Origin: Photobacterium piscicola
Lineage (GTDB): Bacteria > Pseudomonadota > Gammaproteobacteria > Enterobacterales > Vibrionaceae
Assembly (NCBI RefSeq): GCF_900166965.1
Contig: NZ_FUZI01000004.1
Location: 62,001 to 126,000, forward strand
Direction of reading: 5' to 3'
Length of the DNA stretch: 64,000 bases
Numbering within the stretch: position 1 is the stretch's first letter; each line of letters starts with the position of its first letter. The translations under genes were made by a program, and so were the position numbers. Under the pieces are notes generated by a model that had not been told where the DNA came from, made no database searches, and worked only from the letters and a program-made list of their open reading frames with translations. This document shows, piece after piece, positions 36,377 through 45,612 of this stretch.

Positions 36377-36646
36377 CTACTGTCTGTGAGTAACTATACC
36401 TAAGGCTTGTAATGATTCATTTACACGGTGACAACGGTACTTACCTTCGGCCTTTGCTTTTGCTTTTGCTTTTGCTTTCGCAATACCTTGAGCTTGATGT
36501 TTGTACCTAGCCTCATAGCCATTACGCACCATATCTGAGCCTAGACCTAATATGTGTCCGGTTGAAACCAAGATAATATTGTTTTGTTGAACATTTTGTT
36601 CGGTAGTTAACAGACGAAGATCAGCAAAGATAAGTATTATCATCAC
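36377..36646 (-). pseudogene. Serine recombinase (resolvase) remnant
   Basis: On the minus strand the frame contains LRLLTTEQNVQQ, like the N-terminal STTEQN block of resolvases, and later GIAKAKAKAKAKAEGKYR, an expanded form of the conserved GIAKAKAEGKYKGR segment before the DNA-binding domain. The catalytic domain between them is deleted and the helix-turn-helix is degraded. I treat it as a relic of a transposon resolvase or invertase, not a working gene. Confidence 0.55.
36451..36482. repeat. Hexanucleotide (TTTGCT)n repeat in the resolvase relic
   Basis: Four perfect TTTGCT units plus partial copies at the edges encode the Ala-Lys run AKAKAKAKA on the minus strand. Replication slippage is the likely cause. 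Confidence 0.75.
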
Positions 36647-36937
36647 CTATTGGTTCAATTTAAGTTGGTTTTCTTAATCAGTTTGTTATGGATGGTTTCT
36701 TAAATACTACAATGCGGGTTGAGGGGTAATGTGAACTGGTTTCGTTAGCGTATACCTAAAAATTGCACATCGTTATATCAGCATATTTATGATCTAAACT
36801 ATCTTAGAGTAACATTCTTAGTTATCAAAAATTGACCTGATTTACCTAATGCCACATTATGTGTTTAGTTGATTAATACTCTACATTCTCCATGAATAAG
36901 TAACGGTGGTTCATCCACCTCCTGATAGGCGTAAGTG

Positions 36938-38593
36938 ATGTCAATTTCTAGAAATAATGAACAATCAATCAAATCATTACAGGTTAATCAGGCTAACGTA
37001 TTTTACAATTACTCTATTGGCTTTGATTGTTCAAAAATTGATTTGCTAAAAACAGGAGCGAGACTATTAAAATCAGGAGTAGCAACGTCAATTTTTTATT
37101 CAGATTTTAAGTGCATATATATAGATAATTTAGGTAACACCCAAATTGAAGTACTTAGACCTGAAGGACGTAATTGGGATTCTAATTGGAAAATAGAATT
37201 TAGTGAGAATATTCCCAAACAGATTGCTATTGAATTAACAAACTCTTGCGAAATCGCGTTTCATGAAAATCATTTTCACAATGAATGTAGATCTTACTTA
37301 CGAACAAGTTTACCACCAATTGTTCTTGTACATGAAGACTATCAACTTCCGATCTTCACTTCTGTAAAAATTTTTTCTGATGGAATTGCAATACTCAGTT
37401 TTCAACTAGATGCTACTTGGGAAAAACTAGAAGAAAGCCTTTTCATATCTGATGTGGTTAATATTTTTAAATGTTACTTTAAATCAATATGGATTGATTC
37501 TAAACTGCAATATCTTGATGCAAAGGTAGTATTAGATAATGCATTCGAGGACAATTTCACTATTGGTGGAGAGTTGTTTACTGGACTGAAAATTAGGCGA
37601 CTCATAAATAAAATGAAGCGCGACAGTCAAGTGGTCTTAGATGACGCTCTAAAGGTAAAAGGACATTCTTTTCATCTTGGAGGTTGTGATTGGGAGTTGC
37701 ATCAAATTGCAGGCACAGCGGATAGTGATTTATGGGAATCAACTATTGAACAGTGTCGATCTATATACAGCAATAGCATCAGTACTCTCATAGTTAGTTC
37801 TAATAAAGTAGAGAAGGAACCATCAATTAGCTTTATGTGGCAAGGACGACCATCAATTTCATTACTTCGTTATGAAGACCAACCCCAGACCAAGGTTGAA
37901 CTGTACAATAATTTCTCTTCTTCGATATCTAAAATTCTACTAAGGTCTGAAGGTATCGTTAATTTACCTGAATTACCGCCTGATTTAAGGCTTTTTGATG
38001 ACTTTTCCTTACATGCCAATAGAGCTGTTTTACTATGGACATGGTTAAAATCTAAGCACGATCCTGAAAGTGCTTGGGATGACCCAAATACTTGTACGAA
38101 AGTCTTTGAAAATCAAGCAAGAACAGAGCAAATTGAATATCACAATTTGAAGATAGCTAGAGCCTGCTCATGGGCACAGAGACCAATCAATAGTAACTAT
38201 TTACTCAATGCTTATGAAACACTTGCTAGTTCAAACTCTCTGATACACCACAGTAGCAACTCAGGAGAAGTAACAGAAGCACTGTCTTACTTAATTAATG
38301 CTTTTGGTACAGCTTCATTAGTTGAGCCTAGTAAAGAAGCTGCCAGATACCATCTTGATGAACTAAAGTACATCTCAGATAGAGCGAGAAATCGGAGCGA
38401 TAGTTGGCTAACTTTCATTTTTGGTCTAGTTGGGACAACAAGCCTTGCTGATTTCGCCATCGAGCCTTTTATTAAAGATCTATGGCCAACATTAAGTAAT
38501 ATTCAAAGCCCTATCGTATCTTTCTGCGTTTCAGGAAGTTTAATCCTACTGATAGCATTAGTCATTTGGTTAATAAACCGTAAAAAATGCTAA
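36938..38593 (+). CDS. Hypothetical protein with two C-terminal membrane helices
   Basis: This 551-residue protein has about 480 soluble residues and then two hydrophobic segments (WLTFIFGLVGTTSLADFAI; a longer one ending LLIALVIWLI) separated by a short loop, with a basic NRKKC end. The soluble part is mixed alpha/beta, then mostly helical near RYHLDELKYISDRARNRSD. The layout recalls CorA-type proteins and two-helix membrane effectors of defence systems, but the CorA GMN motif is absent and I recognise no domain. ATG at 36938 is preferred over GTG at 36935. It is convergent with the ATPase/TOPRIM pair. Confidence 0.65.
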   Translation: MSISRNNEQSIKSLQVNQANVFYNYSIGFDCSKIDLLKTGARLLKSGVATSIFYSDFKCIYIDNLGNTQIEVLRPEGRNWDSNWKIEFSENIPKQIAIELTNSCEIAFHENHFHNECRSYLRTSLPPIVLVHEDYQLPIFTSVKIFSDGIAILSFQLDATWEKLEESLFISDVVNIFKCYFKSIWIDSKLQYLDAKVVLDNAFEDNFTIGGELFTGLKIRRLINKMKRDSQVVLDDALKVKGHSFHLGGCDWELHQIAGTADSDLWESTIEQCRSIYSNSISTLIVSSNKVEKEPSISFMWQGRPSISLLRYEDQPQTKVELYNNFSSSISKILLRSEGIVNLPELPPDLRLFDDFSLHANRAVLLWTWLKSKHDPESAWDDPNTCTKVFENQARTEQIEYHNLKIARACSWAQRPINSNYLLNAYETLASSNSLIHHSSNSGEVTEALSYLINAFGTASLVEPSKEAARYHLDELKYISDRARNRSDSWLTFIFGLVGTTSLADFAIEPFIKDLWPTLSNIQSPIVSFCVSGSLILLIALVIWLINRKKC

Positions 38594-38888
38594 CTTCCCC
38601 ATTAATTACCTTTTCAAATTTAAGCGATAAAACCTAGGGAAAGTGACGAAACGCGTCTTTGTCCATTTATGAGTTATACTTTTTACTCATTAATACCCTG
38701 TTAATACGTATTTTTCCTAATAAAAAATACCCGAAAGTGGCGTTCGGTCAGCCTGGCGAAAGATTCCTCTTCATTTAGCAAGCTAAACCTCTTAGCTTCT
38801 CAGTAACCTGTTGATTATAAATTGAATGGTTGAATGAAAGACGGCATCATAGCTGAAGAGAAAGCGGCTTTTAGCCGCCTAAATAGCG
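38594..38888. other. Convergent intergenic region in the island
   Basis: 295 bp with no gene. A short stem GCGGCT/AGCCGC (38864-38878) just past the TOPRIM gene may terminate that operon on the minus strand. GGGAAAGTGAC near 38637 echoes the segments near 35411 and 40922. Confidence 0.4.
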
Positions 38889-39665
38889 TTAAACTGCTAG
38901 TCCTTCACTCATAAATTTGTCAAACAATTCAGAACCATAAAACTCATGTAGCATTAATGGAAATGAACTTAGGACAGTAACCTCTTGATTTGGTATATTT
39001 TTATCTTTTTGAGCTCTGAATATATCAAACGGTTGTGCGGGCTCTATCGGTCTAACAACTTCATCATTGAGTAAAAAGTTAGCTCGAAGTAAGTTAACAT
39101 TACTTATCTCTTCCCATGTAGTTAGATTATAGAGTCCCCAGTTTTGGTACTTGCTGTCCAAACTACCATTCCTAATTTCTTCATTTACCCAGTTCTTGTA
39201 CTCGCAGAGGTTTCCCGTTGAATGAACTTCATATTCGTAGGCTACTCCTTTCTGGTGACGAATGGCTTCAACCATAGGGTAACTAATGTGTAACAGTCCA
39301 TTTTCTTGAGAATTATTAAAAGTACTTAGCATTTCTTCTAACTTATCATCATCTGCATTGGAACAGTGGCAATCGTAGTCAAAAAATAGATAGATATCAC
39401 TTATCTTACTAAAGTCTTGAATGTCGATAACAGCTTGATCTTCTGCTGTTTTGCGCTCTCTTTTATTTAGCTCTTCAACAATTATTTCATATAAATCTAG
39501 CCCTTGATCATTATTTAGAGCTTCATGAAGCTTGTAGATATTAAAGCCATAGGAGGCTTTTAATAATCTATTTCCATTTTCGTTTAAGAAAAAGTTACTC
39601 AGATTATTTGTTATGTTTGGTTCTGTAACCCTTCCTTCAAAGATAAAAAGGACAATACTACTCAT
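38889..39665 (-). CDS. TOPRIM-like (RloB/OLD-type) protein, partner of the ATPase
   Basis: This protein of about 258 residues opens with IVLFIFEGRVTEPNI, matching the TOPRIM acidic motif (E10, T-E-P) of RloB-like and OLD-family proteins. IYLFFDYDCH supplies D96 and D98, the DxD metal pair. LLHISYPMVEAIRHQ follows. ATG at 39665 lies inside the ATPase stop region (AATGAGTAG), an 8-bp overlap typical of translational coupling; an earlier frame opening at 39695 is less likely. With the upstream ATPase it resembles the AbiL, PARIS (AriA/AriB) and OLD layouts. Nuclease activity is inferred. Confidence 0.7.
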   Translation of the reverse strand: MSSIVLFIFEGRVTEPNITNNLSNFFLNENGNRLLKASYGFNIYKLHEALNNDQGLDLYEIIVEELNKRERKTAEDQAVIDIQDFSKISDIYLFFDYDCHCSNADDDKLEEMLSTFNNSQENGLLHISYPMVEAIRHQKGVAYEYEVHSTGNLCEYKNWVNEEIRNGSLDSKYQNWGLYNLTTWEEISNVNLLRANFLLNDEVVRPIEPAQPFDIFRAQKDKNIPNQEVTVLSSFPLMLHEFYGSELFDKFMSEGLAV

Positions 39666-40776
39666 TAAAAGCACCTGAACGATACATTTTTTCAAGGTTG
39701 TGAGCTTTTCTTAACTCTCTATCACTCAACTTATATAGTGGTTTGATTTTTTTGTTTTTAATCTCAAAGTAACAGTCTGGCCTCAAGATATTGTTTGTCA
39801 TTATACTAGTGTTGTGCGTAGAAAGGACTGTTTGTAATGGTAGCTTTGAAATGTTAGAAGCTATCTTTTTTGCTAACTTGTGATGGTAAAATGCGTCAAA
39901 TTCATCGACATAAGCAAATGAAACCTCTTGGTTTTTCATTTTTTCCAGCCATACAAATAGTATAACTAGAGCAAAAGTACCGCTAGAAGCAATAGAGAAA
40001 AAGTCAATTGGCTTGTTTCCTGAAATGTCGGCGATTTTATTACCGTCTACACTTTCATATGTTTCTAGTTTGCACTTGATACCATTCTCAATTAAAAATG
40101 CTTCAAGTGCTTCCACACCATACTCGTTTATGATTTGCTCACTAATGCTTTTGTGTTTATATGGCATTGCACCAGCAAATTGATTAACATTGCTCATGGT
40201 TTTAAAGAAAACCATCTTTCCTACAAAATTAGTGAACTGTAAAAATAAGCTGTTATTCTCCGATTCAGATAGAGAGGCATTATTTATAACATAACTAACA
40301 AGTGATGTTATATTATCACTTAATTCTTTATTTAGTGACTCAGCCCCCTCCAATTCAATTTTTGCAAGATTAGAAACAGCTTTGTTCCATTCTAGAAGAA
40401 CTTTATCTTCCACCATGAATTTTTCATAGACAATATCGGCAGACTCATCTTTTCCATATGAGTAAGACACCAATTTATTATTGAACTTAAAAATATACTC
40501 AAACTCTGCTAAATCTGATTCGTTCTGAGAGTTCAGATATGAATTTTCGTATGTAGGATACTTAACTTTTTTCTGGCTCACATGGCTAATAATTTCGAGT
40601 AGAGCACAACCTATGTTTGTTTTACCCTCACCATTCTCACCGTACAGCATCGCATGCTGTATTATTTCTTTTGATACTGCATTTTCATTAAATTCATATT
40701 TTTTATCTGAAATGAAGTCAAAGTTTGTCCATTCATTAAAACATCTAAAGTTTTTTACTGAAAAGCTGGTGATCAT
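39658..40776 (-). CDS. ABC-type AAA ATPase of a defence-like two-gene module
   Basis: This 372-residue protein begins MITSFSVKNFRCFNEWTNFDF, the classic start of SMC/RecF-like AAA_15/AAA_21 ATPases. Walker A is G46-T53 (GENGEGKT), a signature-like SSGTFALVILF lies near 270, Walker B is AYVDEFDAF with D291/E292, and the H-loop is STHNTSI with H321. Such ATPases serve as sensors or motors in abortive-infection systems. It is first in an operon with the overlapping TOPRIM gene. AT-rich composition and flanking IS relics point to horizontal gain. Confidence 0.82.
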   Translation of the reverse strand: MITSFSVKNFRCFNEWTNFDFISDKKYEFNENAVSKEIIQHAMLYGENGEGKTNIGCALLEIISHVSQKKVKYPTYENSYLNSQNESDLAEFEYIFKFNNKLVSYSYGKDESADIVYEKFMVEDKVLLEWNKAVSNLAKIELEGAESLNKELSDNITSLVSYVINNASLSESENNSLFLQFTNFVGKMVFFKTMSNVNQFAGAMPYKHKSISEQIINEYGVEALEAFLIENGIKCKLETYESVDGNKIADISGNKPIDFFSIASSGTFALVILFVWLEKMKNQEVSFAYVDEFDAFYHHKLAKKIASNISKLPLQTVLSTHNTSIMTNNILRPDCYFEIKNKKIKPLYKLSDRELRKAHNLEKMYRSGAFNE

Positions 40777-41205
40777 ATGTCATTTCCATTGGCAATTTAT
40801 TTTGTCAGTATAGTACCGTAAAAAAATCACGGCAACATATGGACGGAAAAAAGTCGTATAACAAATATGGATTAAGTGTTGAACAAGCCCGAAGCTACTA
40901 ATTGAACGGCACTATCAATACTGGAAAGTGAGCCAAGCGACTTTGCCATACCTCCGTTAACTCATGTATTGCTAATTTAGAATAACCACTGACACGTTTA
41001 TGTCCAATAATGAGATGGCTCTTTAGCTAACTCGTTTTGATCACCAAGCAATTCTGTCACAACCAACTTAATCAATATCATTCCGTATCAGCGAACTTAA
41101 CCACCCATTTCACATAACATCTGTTATATGTCCCATAGAGAATTGTATATGTTGCACCATTTAGAAATGTCACATCACCACCAGCCTCTTTCCAGCGACC
41201 AAAAA
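40777..41205. other. Right border of the island, with a repeated block
   Basis: About 430 bp with no intact gene. The block 41041-41078 resembles 35515-35551 at about 28 of 38 positions. The left part holds the promoter of the ATPase operon. A short degenerate frame near 40877-40945 could be a gene relic, but I cannot name it. Confidence 0.4.
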
Positions 41206-41229
41206 AAAGAGAAGCCAAAGCTTCTCTTT
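41206..41229 (-). terminator. Intrinsic terminator after tatD
   Basis: AAAGAGAAGC pairs with GCTTCTCTTT around a 4-nt loop, with a T run on the minus strand. It closes the fab-to-tatD gene cluster. Confidence 0.88.
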
Positions 41230-41251
41230 AATATCAGATAAAAACTGCGTT

Positions 41252-42028
41252 TTACTGTTTTGCTAATGAAAACAACGTGAAGAAGTTTTTAGTGGTGGCT
41301 TGTTCCACTTCCTCAACAGATATGCCTTTTAATAGCGCAATATATTGAGCTACTTCGCGCGTGTAAGCTGGTTGGTTTTGCTTACCACGGTATGGAATTG
41401 GCGCTAAGAATGGAGAATCGGTTTCAACCAATAACCGATCTAACGGTAACTTACTCACCACATTTTTTAAGTCGCTCGCAGTATTGAACGTCACAATGCC
41501 AGAGATTGAGATATAAAAGCCTAGCTCAATCGCAGCCAATGCCATATCCAAATCTTCAGTAAAGCAATGTAATACACCGCCACACTTTTCTGCGCCTTCT
41601 TCACGTAAAATACGCATAGTATCTTCACGTGCCATACGAGTATGGATAATTAGCGGCTTATTCAATTCAACCGCCACACGTGCTTGCTCACGGAACAATT
41701 TTTGCTGTAATTCCGCAGTCTCAGGCTGATAGTGATAATCAAGCCCAGTTTCACCAATCGCAACCACTTTTTCATGGCGTGCATAGGCTTTAAATTGCTC
41801 AGAGTCATACCCTGACTCTACATCTAATGGGTGAATACCACAGGATGCAAACACGTTATCGTAAGGTGCGATCATTTCCATCATTTTAGGAAAAGCCGCT
41901 AATGTCACCCCTACTGATAGAAAATATTCAACGCCACGTTCCTTGGCCTTATTTAATACATCATCAATCCCTGTATGTAATTTATTGTAATCAAGTTTAT
42001 CAAGATGACAATGTGAATCGACTAACAC
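41252..42028 (-). CDS. TatD-family metal-dependent hydrolase (YcfH)
   Basis: This 258-residue protein begins MLVDSHCHLDKLDY, the H-x-H metal site. It has IGETGLDYHY, LPLIIHTR-like PLIIHTRMA, GGVLHCFTEDLDMA and LVETDSPFLAPIPYRGKQNQP, all TatD-family blocks. E. coli YcfH occupies the same position after holB. The family contains 3'-5' DNA/RNA exonucleases and other hydrolases. It lies 68 bp downstream of holB on the same strand. Confidence 0.92.
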   Translation of the reverse strand: MLVDSHCHLDKLDYNKLHTGIDDVLNKAKERGVEYFLSVGVTLAAFPKMMEMIAPYDNVFASCGIHPLDVESGYDSEQFKAYARHEKVVAIGETGLDYHYQPETAELQQKLFREQARVAVELNKPLIIHTRMAREDTMRILREEGAEKCGGVLHCFTEDLDMALAAIELGFYISISGIVTFNTASDLKNVVSKLPLDRLLVETDSPFLAPIPYRGKQNQPAYTREVAQYIALLKGISVEEVEQATTKNFFTLFSLAKQ

Positions 42029-42096
42029 AGGCTTTCCTCTTGTTTATTCTTATACTTCATTTCATAACGGTGCTGGTAAAGCATTAATTGTGAAAA

Positions 42097-43059
42097 TTAC
42101 TTACCAATAAATCCGCTTAACCACTCAACCACTAACAACTCAATATTTAGCCCTGTATGTTTGGCTAATTGACGATGTAAGTTGTTAAGATTGCGCACTT
42201 GTTCTAATAATAATGCCGTTGGTATCGTAGTCGCGACGGCTTCAACTGCGGGTAGCGATTCTTGATGAACAAGATATTGCGTTGCCCCTTGTTGCCATTT
42301 TAAACAATCCACCAGAAAGTAACTGAGCAATTGTAATGTCACAATACCATCAGCAGTACACATTGCCGCGACATCATAAATACCAATATGCGGCGGTTGT
42401 ACAAATTCAGTAAACGCTTTAACTAAATGGCCGTAACGAATATCTAATCCACTTTCAATGAAAGACAACGTTGCTAATGGCGCACCATTATTAAGCCGTA
42501 CACTTTCTAAAAAGATAGATTGTTGAAGTTGGCTTTCAACCCAACTTTTCACACTGAGTTCATTCGGTGGGTTTAAACGCCATTTATTACATCGACTCAC
42601 GACGGTTGACAATAAGCGATCAAGGCTTTGTGCGGTTAAGATAAATTGGCATCCAGCTGGCGGTTCTTCTAATGTTTTTAATATCGCATTCGCACCCGCT
42701 TCACCCAATGCATCTGCCTCTTCAATTAAAATAACCCGCTGTCCATTTAAATGTGAGGTCTCAACAGCCCAGCGATTACATTGCCGTACCGCATCAACAC
42801 CAATTTGCTTACCTTCTTGTTCAGGCTTAATTACATGAAAGTCAGGATGGTTTTCAGCATCAAATAATTGGCAGCTATGACAAACACCACAAGGCTCGGT
42901 TTGTGAGTTTTGACAAAGTACGGTTTTAGATAATTGTCGAGTTAATACACCACGTCCACTGCCCTTTGCCGCTAATAACAAAATAGCATGGTGTAAACGT
43001 CGTTGCTCAAGCAACTGCTGCCAGTTGTGCCACAAAGTTTGTTGCCATGGATAGATCAT
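42097..43059 (-). CDS. holB: DNA polymerase III delta' subunit
   Basis: This 320-residue protein begins MIYPWQQTLWHNWQQLLEQ. It has the clamp-loader zinc site CGVCHSCQLF, HPDFHVIKPE, VILIEEADALGEAGANAILKTLEEPP and the sensor-like VVSRCNKWRL. Delta' is the non-ATPase stator of the clamp loader, and a degenerate P-loop fits (LLAAKGSGRG). The ATG at 43059 lies just after the tmk stop; an upstream in-frame start at 43080 would overlap tmk and is less likely. Confidence 0.93.
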   Translation of the reverse strand: MIYPWQQTLWHNWQQLLEQRRLHHAILLLAAKGSGRGVLTRQLSKTVLCQNSQTEPCGVCHSCQLFDAENHPDFHVIKPEQEGKQIGVDAVRQCNRWAVETSHLNGQRVILIEEADALGEAGANAILKTLEEPPAGCQFILTAQSLDRLLSTVVSRCNKWRLNPPNELSVKSWVESQLQQSIFLESVRLNNGAPLATLSFIESGLDIRYGHLVKAFTEFVQPPHIGIYDVAAMCTADGIVTLQLLSYFLVDCLKWQQGATQYLVHQESLPAVEAVATTIPTALLLEQVRNLNNLHRQLAKHTGLNIELLVVEWLSGFIGK

Positions 43060-43061
43060 TA

Positions 43062-43691
43062 TTATTGTTGCTCCAACCAAGACTGTAATGCTTGGGTTAA
43101 ATCAGCAGTAACCTGTTCTAAAGTTTGGCTCGCATCAATAATAATCACATTAGGCTGATTGTGACATAATGCTAAAAAACGCTCACGAGCACGTTCAAAG
43201 AAACTGATATCCATTTGTTCAATACGATCAAGCTCACCACGGCCACGTGCACGCTGTAAGCCTAATACAGGATCAATATCCATATAGATAGTCAGATCAG
43301 GACGAAAATCCCCTAGAACGGTATCACGCAGGTTTTCCATCAATGCTTGATCAAAACCACGACCACCGCCTTGATAAGCCTGTGATGACATATCATGGCG
43401 ATCACCCACCACCCACCGTCCTTCAGCTAGAGCAGGTTTAATTACATTATCAACCAATTGAATACGCGCCGCATACAGCAGTAATAACTCTGCCATATCC
43501 GTTAAAGGCTCATCAGGATGACCTTGTTTAACTAAGGCGCGCATTTGCTCTGCCAACGGAGTGCCACCAGGTTCACGTGTTGATTGTGGGTTTGTAATAC
43601 CATGCTGCGCTAATGTTGCTATAACTTGTGCAATAGCTGTACTTTTACCAGCCCCTTCAAGGCCTTCGATGACAATAAATTTACCGATCAT
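43062..43691 (-). CDS. tmk: Thymidylate kinase
   Basis: This 209-residue enzyme phosphorylates dTMP to dTDP. Visible motifs are the P-loop [12 protein letters not shown], the DR(H/Y) motif [19 protein letters not shown] and the LID region [11 protein letters not shown]. Length and position between mltG and holB match E. coli. Its start overlaps the mltG stop by 4 bp, indicating translational coupling. Confidence 0.95.
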   Translation of the reverse strand: MIGKFIVIEGLEGAGKSTAIAQVIATLAQHGITNPQSTREPGGTPLAEQMRALVKQGHPDEPLTDMAELLLLYAARIQLVDNVIKPALAEGRWVVGDRHDMSSQAYQGGGRGFDQALMENLRDTVLGDFRPDLTIYMDIDPVLGLQRARGRGELDRIEQMDISFFERARERFLALCHNQPNVIIIDASQTLEQVTADLTQALQSWLEQQ

Positions 43692-44704
43692 TTCTGTGTT
43701 CTTAATATTTTAAGGTAGGCACGAACCGCGCGGTTGTGCTCGACTAATGTAGTTGAAAACTTGTGACCCCCTTTACCATCAGCAACAAAATAATAAAAGT
43801 CACTGTTATCGGGATCAACGGCAGCCATGATAGATGCCTTACTTGGCATTGCTATTGGCGTTGGCGGTAAACCACGCATGGTGTAGGTGTTGTAAGCAGT
43901 TGGTGTGCGTAGGTCTTTTTTCGTAATGTTGCCGTTATACTTATCGCCCATGCCATAAATAACCGTAGGATCAGTTTGTAATGGCATATTGGCGCGTAAA
44001 CGATTCATAAAGACAGATGCCACTAAACCACGCTCACTGGCCACGGCTGTTTCTTTTTCAATAATAGATGCCATGATCAACGCTTGGTACGGCGTTTTTA
44101 AAGGTAAATCTGACGCGCGTTGCTGCCATGCAAGATCTAATTCTTTCATCATTGCACTATGTGCACGCTTTAAAATACTGATATCACTCGTGCCCGCAGT
44201 AAAGTGATATGTATTCGGCAGAAAATAACCTTCAATTTTATCATTATCGATACCAACCGCAGCGCTAATTTGCGCTTGGGTCATATCATCGGTGGTATGA
44301 GCTAAATGAGGATCAGCTTGTAACAACTCACGCCATTCACTAAAACGTTCACCATCCACCAGCGTGATCGCATATTGATATTCTTTACCTTCGGTGATCA
44401 TGGTTAAGACAGAATATAAAGACGCTTGCGGTTTGATAGCATACGTACCTGCTTTAATGTCTGTTAATGCTGGTTCCAAATACCCAACCCAACGTAACCA
44501 TGGTGATATTGTTATTAGCTTATCATTACTTAATTGCGTTAATAGCCCGCGGAAAGATGTCCCCGTCTTAACGGTAATAAATGTTTGTTGTTCCGTCAGT
44601 ACTGGTTTATCAAGCGTTGATTTAACTTGAAAATATCCCCAACCAGCCGCGCTTGCTATTAATAATAGCAATATAAAAATCACAGTAATCAACTTCTTTA
44701 GCAC
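43688..44704 (-). CDS. mltG: Endolytic murein transglycosylase MltG (YceG)
   Basis: This protein of about 338 residues has an N-terminal membrane anchor ([20 protein letters not shown]) and a periplasmic YceG domain with the catalytic-Glu block [21 protein letters not shown] and [14 protein letters not shown]. It cuts nascent glycan strands. GTG at 44704 follows GAAGAGG and overlaps the pabC stop by 7 bp. The ATG at 44722 has no ribosome binding site, so I favour GTG. Confidence 0.93.
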   Translation of the reverse strand: MLKKLITVIFILLLLIASAAGWGYFQVKSTLDKPVLTEQQTFITVKTGTSFRGLLTQLSNDKLITISPWLRWVGYLEPALTDIKAGTYAIKPQASLYSVLTMITEGKEYQYAITLVDGERFSEWRELLQADPHLAHTTDDMTQAQISAAVGIDNDKIEGYFLPNTYHFTAGTSDISILKRAHSAMMKELDLAWQQRASDLPLKTPYQALIMASIIEKETAVASERGLVASVFMNRLRANMPLQTDPTVIYGMGDKYNGNITKKDLRTPTAYNTYTMRGLPPTPIAMPSKASIMAAVDPDNSDFYYFVADGKGGHKFSTTLVEHNRAVRAYLKILRTQK

Positions 44705-45507
44705 GAATGTAACCTCTTCCATAGTATTTTGAACACTGTACGTTCACTATATTGTGTTGTTTGTATTTGATTTATAGGTACTAACGTCATCAATGCGTTA
44801 GTAATAAAAACTTCATCCGCAGTCAGTACAGCTTCAAGGGCAAAGTCACCCACTTGATAGTCATAATTTAATTCATTAAGCATATCAAGCACCCGTTGAC
44901 GCATAACCCCTGCAACACCTGTACGTTGCAGCGCTGGAGTATATACAGTATTACCTTTACGCCAAAATAGATTCGCAACAGTTGTTTCAATAACGCGGCC
45001 ATCGCTATCTAATGCAACTGCATCAACCCAACCCGTTTTTTCAATTTCTTGTTTCAATAATACTTGTTCAAGCCGATTTAGGTGCTTCATTCCTGCGAGC
45101 ATTGGGCTATTACCCATTCGTAGCTGGCATACACCTAATGTAATTCCTTGTTGTTGCCACTGTTGATAATGCAATGGCCATTCAAAATGGGTGATGATCA
45201 CTTGAGTATCATGACACCCAGCTGGATTATAGCCACGGCCACCACTGCCACGACTAATTAAAATTTTGATACCGCCTTGATGTGGATATTTTAATGCAAG
45301 GGCAGCAACGTCAGTATATACCTGCAGCCAATCAGGTGCAGCTATTGCTAATCTTTCAAGGCTTACTTTAAAACGCGCTAAATGCAATGACCATAATTGA
45401 ACCTGCTGATGTTCAACCAGCATTGTTGTAAAGCAACCATCACCATATTGAGTCGCGCGATCGGTAATAGCAAGTTGCTGTTGTTCACAACTGTTCACTA
45501 GGGCCAT
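44698..45507 (-). CDS. pabC: Aminodeoxychorismate lyase
   Basis: This 269-residue fold-type IV PLP enzyme makes 4-aminobenzoate for folate. Features are DRATQYGDGCFTTMLVEHQ near the N-terminus, KHLNRLEQVLLKQEIEKTGW with the PLP lysine region, and VIETTVANLFWRKGN. Length and order (fabF-pabC-mltG) match E. coli. A terminator hairpin separates it from fabF, so part of its transcription may depend on read-through. Confidence 0.93.
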   Translation of the reverse strand: MALVNSCEQQQLAITDRATQYGDGCFTTMLVEHQQVQLWSLHLARFKVSLERLAIAAPDWLQVYTDVAALALKYPHQGGIKILISRGSGGRGYNPAGCHDTQVIITHFEWPLHYQQWQQQGITLGVCQLRMGNSPMLAGMKHLNRLEQVLLKQEIEKTGWVDAVALDSDGRVIETTVANLFWRKGNTVYTPALQRTGVAGVMRQRVLDMLNELNYDYQVGDFALEAVLTADEVFITNALMTLVPINQIQTTQYSERTVFKILWKRLHSC

Positions 45508-45528
45508 TAAGTATTCCTTTGTACAGAT

Positions 45529-45566
45529 AAAAAAATAGCCTGATATCGAAATATCAGGCTACTTAA
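45529..45566 (-). terminator. Terminator hairpin between fabF and pabC
   Basis: TAGCCTGATAT pairs perfectly with ATATCAGGCTA around CGAA, followed by a T run on the minus strand. Confidence 0.88.
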
Positions 45567-45612
45567 TCATATCAGGTTATGGCACTTATTGCTCAACACG
45601 CAAATAAGTGAA

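Noticed and set aside
36935-38593. CorA magnesium transporter
   Set aside because: The two-helix tail is similar in layout, but the essential GMN motif is absent and the soluble domain does not match.
40877-40945. Possible tyrosine-recombinase or transposase fragment before tatD
   Set aside because: The short frame has stops and no diagnostic catalytic motif; too little remains to assign.
33213-41251. Integron cassette array with attC sites
   Set aside because: No integrase and no paired RYYYAAC/GTTRRRY core sites flanking the genes; the short shared blocks look more like IS debris.
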